In this document: positions 60,020 through 64,000 of the stretch, piece after piece
How positions within the stretch are numbered: the stretch's first letter is position 1
Layout of the letters: the number at the start of each line of letters is the position of its first letter
Assembly (NCBI RefSeq): GCF_015832195.1
Contig: NC_052018.1
Span: forward strand, 65,409,666 to 65,473,665
Source of the DNA: Motacilla alba alba
Taxonomy: Eukaryota; Chordata; Aves; Passeriformes; Motacillidae
DNA: 64,000 nucleotides
Direction of reading: 5' to 3'
Notes under the pieces: model-generated
What the model saw: only the letters and a program-made list of their open reading frames with translations
Told to the model about the DNA's origin: nothing
Databases searched by the model: none
Program-made: the position numbers and the translations under genes

Positions 60020-61032
60020 TAGGATTTGGACAAAAAAAAAAAAAAGGGATATAGGATTTTGAACATTATACCAACCAGTCAGGAAAAAAAACCCCTCCAG
60101 AAATGAAATATTACAGGAATTAATATCTTGAAATAATGTTTTTCATCGCATTCATACTTTAAAATGGCAAAAAGTGTCTGGCTATATAAATCTCAAGATG
60201 AAAATATAAATCAGTAATGTTACAAGTTTTCTTTTTCTTGATATACAATGTTTCCAGAAAATTATTGTTTTGCTATTACACCCTTAATTATGATTACTGG
60301 GTGTTATTCTCCTCTTAAATTTAAAAGTAAAATCTTATCCTGATATATATATTTAAGTTTATGAATTGAGAGCAGTTCTACCAATGCTTCTAAGTTTTGG
60401 AAAATGAGGAATGTGATTCACCACCCCATTAAACCTCTAGAACAAAGTGATGAATCAGGCCTGGTGTTTTAAACAAGGCACCATTTCTGGAAACTGCAAG
60501 CAACTTGTGCAGCTCTGCTAAATCCAGGAAGTGACTTCCATTAGTTTTAGGACACTGCAGCCTGCAGTCTCCTGTGAGGCTGGATGGTGCTTTTTGGGGG
60601 ACTGGATCTCCCCAGGGTCATGCCATATTCCTCACTGAGCATCAGCTTGAGTCAGTGCTCTGCTTCCTCCCTAAACTGCTGTGTTTAGGGCATTCAAAAA
60701 TGCAAGGTCCAATGGATCTACAGTGCCATATTATGTTTATGGCTTCTCAGGGATAGTGCAGGGAATCAGGACTTGGAGGCTAGTGGGACACAGTGACACC
60801 TCTGCTCCCTTCTTTGTTTTCATGCCCAATTCCATCATCTGTGTTTTTTTCTATTCAAACTTGCATAAAAACACTGCAAAAAACCTATTACCTCTTTATC
60901 TTACTCCAGCTGGAATGCAAAAATAATTTGATTTGCATTACTTACTTACTGTATCACTTGTGATAATTGTTGTGAGGATCACAAAGAGAGAGTAGGGATT
61001 GGAGGATAACAGACATGTAGGATAACAGACTG
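60020..61032. other. Noncoding DNA, no gene seen
   Basis: Begins with a run of 14 A (60032-60045). It later contains a 12-base direct repeat aggataacagac at 61003-61014 and 61019-61030. Frames are short and unrecognised. Confidence 0.55.
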
Positions 61033-61342
61033 GGACAGCTGGGTTTGCTTTCTCCAGAGCAGAGAAGACAAAGGGAGATTTAATTGCTATCCTCCCCTTC
61101 CCAAAGGGGGGAAACAAAAATTTAGACTCTTCACAGAAGGGCACAGTGAAGAGAAGAGGTGACAGTCACAAGTTGCAAGGAAATTTCAACTGGGTATGAG
61201 GAAAAATTCACCATGAGGGTGGTTCAATGCAAGAACAGATTGCCCAGAGAATCTGAGTATCTCTATTCTTTCCAAATTTCAGCTGGGAATATCTCTGTGC
61301 TACTGCTCTGACATTGAAGTTGGCCCTATTTTGAGCAGGACA
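61033..61342 (+). mobile_element. Old, diverged CR1 LINE fragment
   Basis: A sense-strand CR1 copy much more decayed than the others. The recognisable order is agctgggtttgctttctcca, agcagagaagacaaaggga, aatttagactcttcacagaa, gtatgaggaaaaattcacca, gagggtggttcaatgcaaga, gattgcccagagaatctgag and gaagttggccctattttgag. No open frame survives and the terminal repeat is gone. Divergence and small indels suggest an older insertion than the copies at 36766 and 53854. Confidence 0.75.
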
Positions 61343-62639
61343 AAAAATCTTCGAAGAATTCCTTTCATGTGTATTCTGATTATTTTTTGGGAATGCACTT
61401 AATCATCATTCTGAAGATAAAAATGAGTTAAGGGAAATACTCTTTTAAATTATGTTTTCCACTTATACCATGAATATAATTGGTTGCAAAGAGCACAATA
61501 GTAAGAGAAGTTATTTTTTAAAGCGTTGGAAGGAGCAATTAAGGTTTTATTGCCTCTGCATTTGCTAACCCCAAGCATTGCCTACATGCCTTTCAAAGCA
61601 GAGATTCACAAAGCAAACCCTTTGCCACATTGAAGATTCCCTAGACTACCATCACCTTGTGTTTCTAATCAACATAAGAAGCTTATCAAAATTTATCAAT
61701 AAAACAGGTGATGAATCCCCATGCAAAGTATAAAGCCAGCAGGGGTTAATTAGAAAAGGGAAAGGTGAAGTTGCAAAGCTGTCCTTATGTAAATCCAGAT
61801 CCCTGGCTCTGTAAATTAGGGATGAGGGCTTTGGAAGCATCACCTGGAGTTTTGGCTATCAGCTGAGCTGTACACTGTTTTTCAATTATTGCAAAGCCCA
61901 GTCAGAAAGGTTTGGAAGGCAGTGCTCAGCAAGACTTTCTGAGGAAAGACTCTTTTGGAATGGTGCAGGCTAGGATGAAAACTGGGATTTGGATGACTAA
62001 GCAACCATCTGTGCCAAACTGTTAAAAAAAATCCCACCAAGGAACATCTACCACAGCTTTTATCTGGATGTTAGTCCAAGTGCTCATAGCGAAGCATTTA
62101 TTCTGCTGAACAATTTTTGTTCCCATTGTTGATATCATTCCTGTAGCCAAGAGGAGTCTGGAGATACAGGATATTGACAGGGAAAAATTGGAATATGAGG
62201 AAACTCAGGAAAACATGACATAAACTGCAAGTGAGTAGTGAGAATGAGATAAATCAAAATCTTTGGCAGGGAACTCTGCCAGACTTATTACCTTACATTA
62301 TTCCTGATCTTAAATAACTTTCAAATGACAGCCTCTTTAGAACAAGCTATCCTCCCCTCATGTGAAAAAGTTCTACATTCAAAATGTGTGAGAAAGCAAG
62401 ATTCAGTAAGTAATTTTCTAGCTCTAACTGGAGGATTCAGACACTGCTTTCCTTCATTATATATTAAGCTCATCTGTTGTACTTGCTAGAACATAAACAA
62501 GAATGTCAAGCCTAGCTCAGAGTTTTATGTAAAATGATTTATAGGATGGAATTGGTTGGGGCTATTCAGAAGAAATCCCAGAGACTTTCTCATAGCCAAT
62601 AGAAATAGATAAAATTGGGTAGCCCCAAGGGTATACATA
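61343..62639. other. Noncoding DNA, no gene seen
   Basis: AT-rich unique sequence without repeat family, RNA gene or coding signal that I can recognise. Confidence 0.55.
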
Positions 62640-62780
62640 ACCTTAAGTGACCTTTTGTCTGTGCTGCTTCTTACTGACATTATCCCACATTAATGCAAAT
62701 TCGTAAATGTGGATTCATGATGTGAATTCATTGGTTGCATTACTGCTGATTTATTGCTATTTATAAAAAGAGGACAGTCC
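62640..62780. promoter_or_regulatory. Candidate conserved regulatory element
   Basis: Contains a perfect POU octamer (atgcaaat, 62693-62700) preceded by cattaa, and a run of balanced sequence with repeated attca/tgaat words (gtggattcatgatgtgaatt). The octamer with flanking homeodomain-like words resembles vertebrate noncoding enhancers. No conservation test was possible. Confidence 0.2.
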
Positions 62781-64000
62781 CCAGCTAAAATCAAATGGTC
62801 TCTAGGAGCTCCTTAGTGTGTGCTCTGCTGCAGGGCAAGCAGGGTGGGACTTCACATCACCCTTGGGGTCAGTAACAGCTGGGGGAATACATGAACTCTG
62901 TTGTTCAAGCACTTGCTCTGGATTGACAGAAAGGTATGTTCAGTAACTCTTTTAATCCCCTCTTAGGTTGGTGAGGGTTTTCCATACTCATTCAAGCTGG
63001 AGGCAAGGTTTCATCATGGAAAACATTTCAATGGGATGTTTCCTTAACTTGCAACAGCACATAAAAACTGGAATTAAATTGTGAGCCTCTCCAGCAATTC
63101 TGTTTATTCAGGTGTATTATCAATGTTTATTGTTGGCCTCCTTCCACACACAGCATACCAATGAAATGGGCTGTTGGCAAAAATAAAGTAGAAAAAAGAC
63201 AGTTTGGGGAAGATCTCTGTGTCAGAGATATCACAATCTAAGGAATTATGATTGAAAATTAGTATTCTTATGCCATATAAACTGTTCTATTGCATGGAAG
63301 TACATGATTGTGCAGACATAATGCTTTTCCATTAAAATCACCCTGATTTTAAAGTCCTAAATCCCTGTAAAACCCTGCCTCTATGCAGCTTTACTCTTTT
63401 TCCATTCCTCCAGCAAAGAAAATAAATGGGATTTTTCTAGGGTGATATATGTCACTTCTCAATCTCCTGAGCACAACCAGCTGTCTCCATTTCATGGGAG
63501 ATAAATAAAAGACTTTGGATGTGCCTTAAGTATCATCAGTCAGAGGTGTATTTGATTCAGTGCTTTACACATCACAGCTCTCACTTTTTCCGCCCTGGAC
63601 TGCAAAACGTTTCCTTCCTAAGAAGAAGACAATGTTGCCTGTGTCATAGGGGAAAGATTTTGTAGAGTCTACAGCTTGTGCTTAAGATAACTTCTCTGAG
63701 AGGATTTAATCTCTTTTCAGAGTGTCTTTTCTTGCAGTAAACACCTGCTCCGTATTAAAAATTTCTCATTGCTTTTAGGATTTTAGGCAAAGTGAAGGTG
63801 TCTTTCCAAGCCTGTGTACTCAATACACACAGATGCTACCTATGTTTAAAATATTACAGCTGTCATTGGAAGCTACCTTTCAATCAGTGTTAGTCAGCAT
63901 AAAGTGACAGAACAACTCTGCAGGCATTTAACATTCCATTTACTGCTCACCAGTACATTATTCTCTGTTCAGTCCTTTTGCACAAGGAAAAAAAAAAAAA
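62781..64000. other. Noncoding DNA to window end
   Basis: AT-rich sequence with no supported gene. The window ends inside a run of at least 13 A (63988-64000), so its full length is unknown. Confidence 0.55.

Noticed and set aside
1..64000. Bacterial-type systems, CRISPR arrays, rRNA or tRNA genes
   Set aside because: No regularly spaced direct repeats, no tRNA B-box-like or cloverleaf sequence, no rRNA core words, and the repeat content is avian nuclear.

Overview
The window looks like avian nuclear DNA, most likely from a passerine. It carries several fragments of the CR1 non-LTR retrotransposon family that dominates bird genomes, and one solo LTR whose organisation (TG...CA ends, AATAAA, a stem close to songbird endogenous-retrovirus LTRs as I recall them) fits a perching bird. 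Base composition is AT-rich by eye, CpG is scarce, and there are no operons, ribosome-binding sites or long open frames. The longest frames are either antisense readings of CR1 copies or chance openings. I could not identify a protein-coding gene with confidence. The window is best read as intergenic or long-intron DNA. It appears gene-poor.

Layout: 1-10 kb is unique AT-rich sequence with small tandem duplications, homopolymers and two short inverted repeats. 10-13.4 kb holds a splice-acceptor-preceded open frame (11053-11309) of uncertain status and a purine-rich stretch. 13.4-13.6 kb has octamer and homeodomain-type sites. 17.5-17.9 kb (minus) holds two abutting frames that read as one charged segment if a single base is skipped in an A-run. 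22.1-22.3 kb has a tiny acceptor-preceded frame and a 40-base A tract. 27.5 kb has a CR1 3' end. 29.1-29.3 kb (minus) has an exon-like segment. 32.5-39.3 kb is the repeat-rich part, with four CR1 pieces (minus, plus, minus, plus), one carrying an internal run of 28 C. 42.2-43.7 kb is a GC-richer block next to a candidate conserved regulatory element. 44.0-44.6 kb holds a solo ERV LTR followed by a CR1 3' end. 44.6-53.8 kb is mostly featureless. 53.85-54.13 kb has another CR1 (minus). 54.47-55.09 kb has a candidate regulatory element followed by the best exon candidate of the window (54978-55088, plus). 57.6 kb has a perfect 20-base palindrome. 59.97-60.02 kb has a possible terminal coding exon with an acidic tail. 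61.0-61.3 kb has an old, diverged CR1. 62.6-62.8 kb has another octamer-bearing element.

No undescribed biological system is evident. The points most worth following up are the exon candidates with good splice signals, the clustered octamer/homeodomain segments that look like candidate enhancers, and the mutable homopolymers inside repeats. None of these could be tested here by alignment, expression or conservation data, so confidence is kept low wherever the only evidence is an open frame or a short motif.
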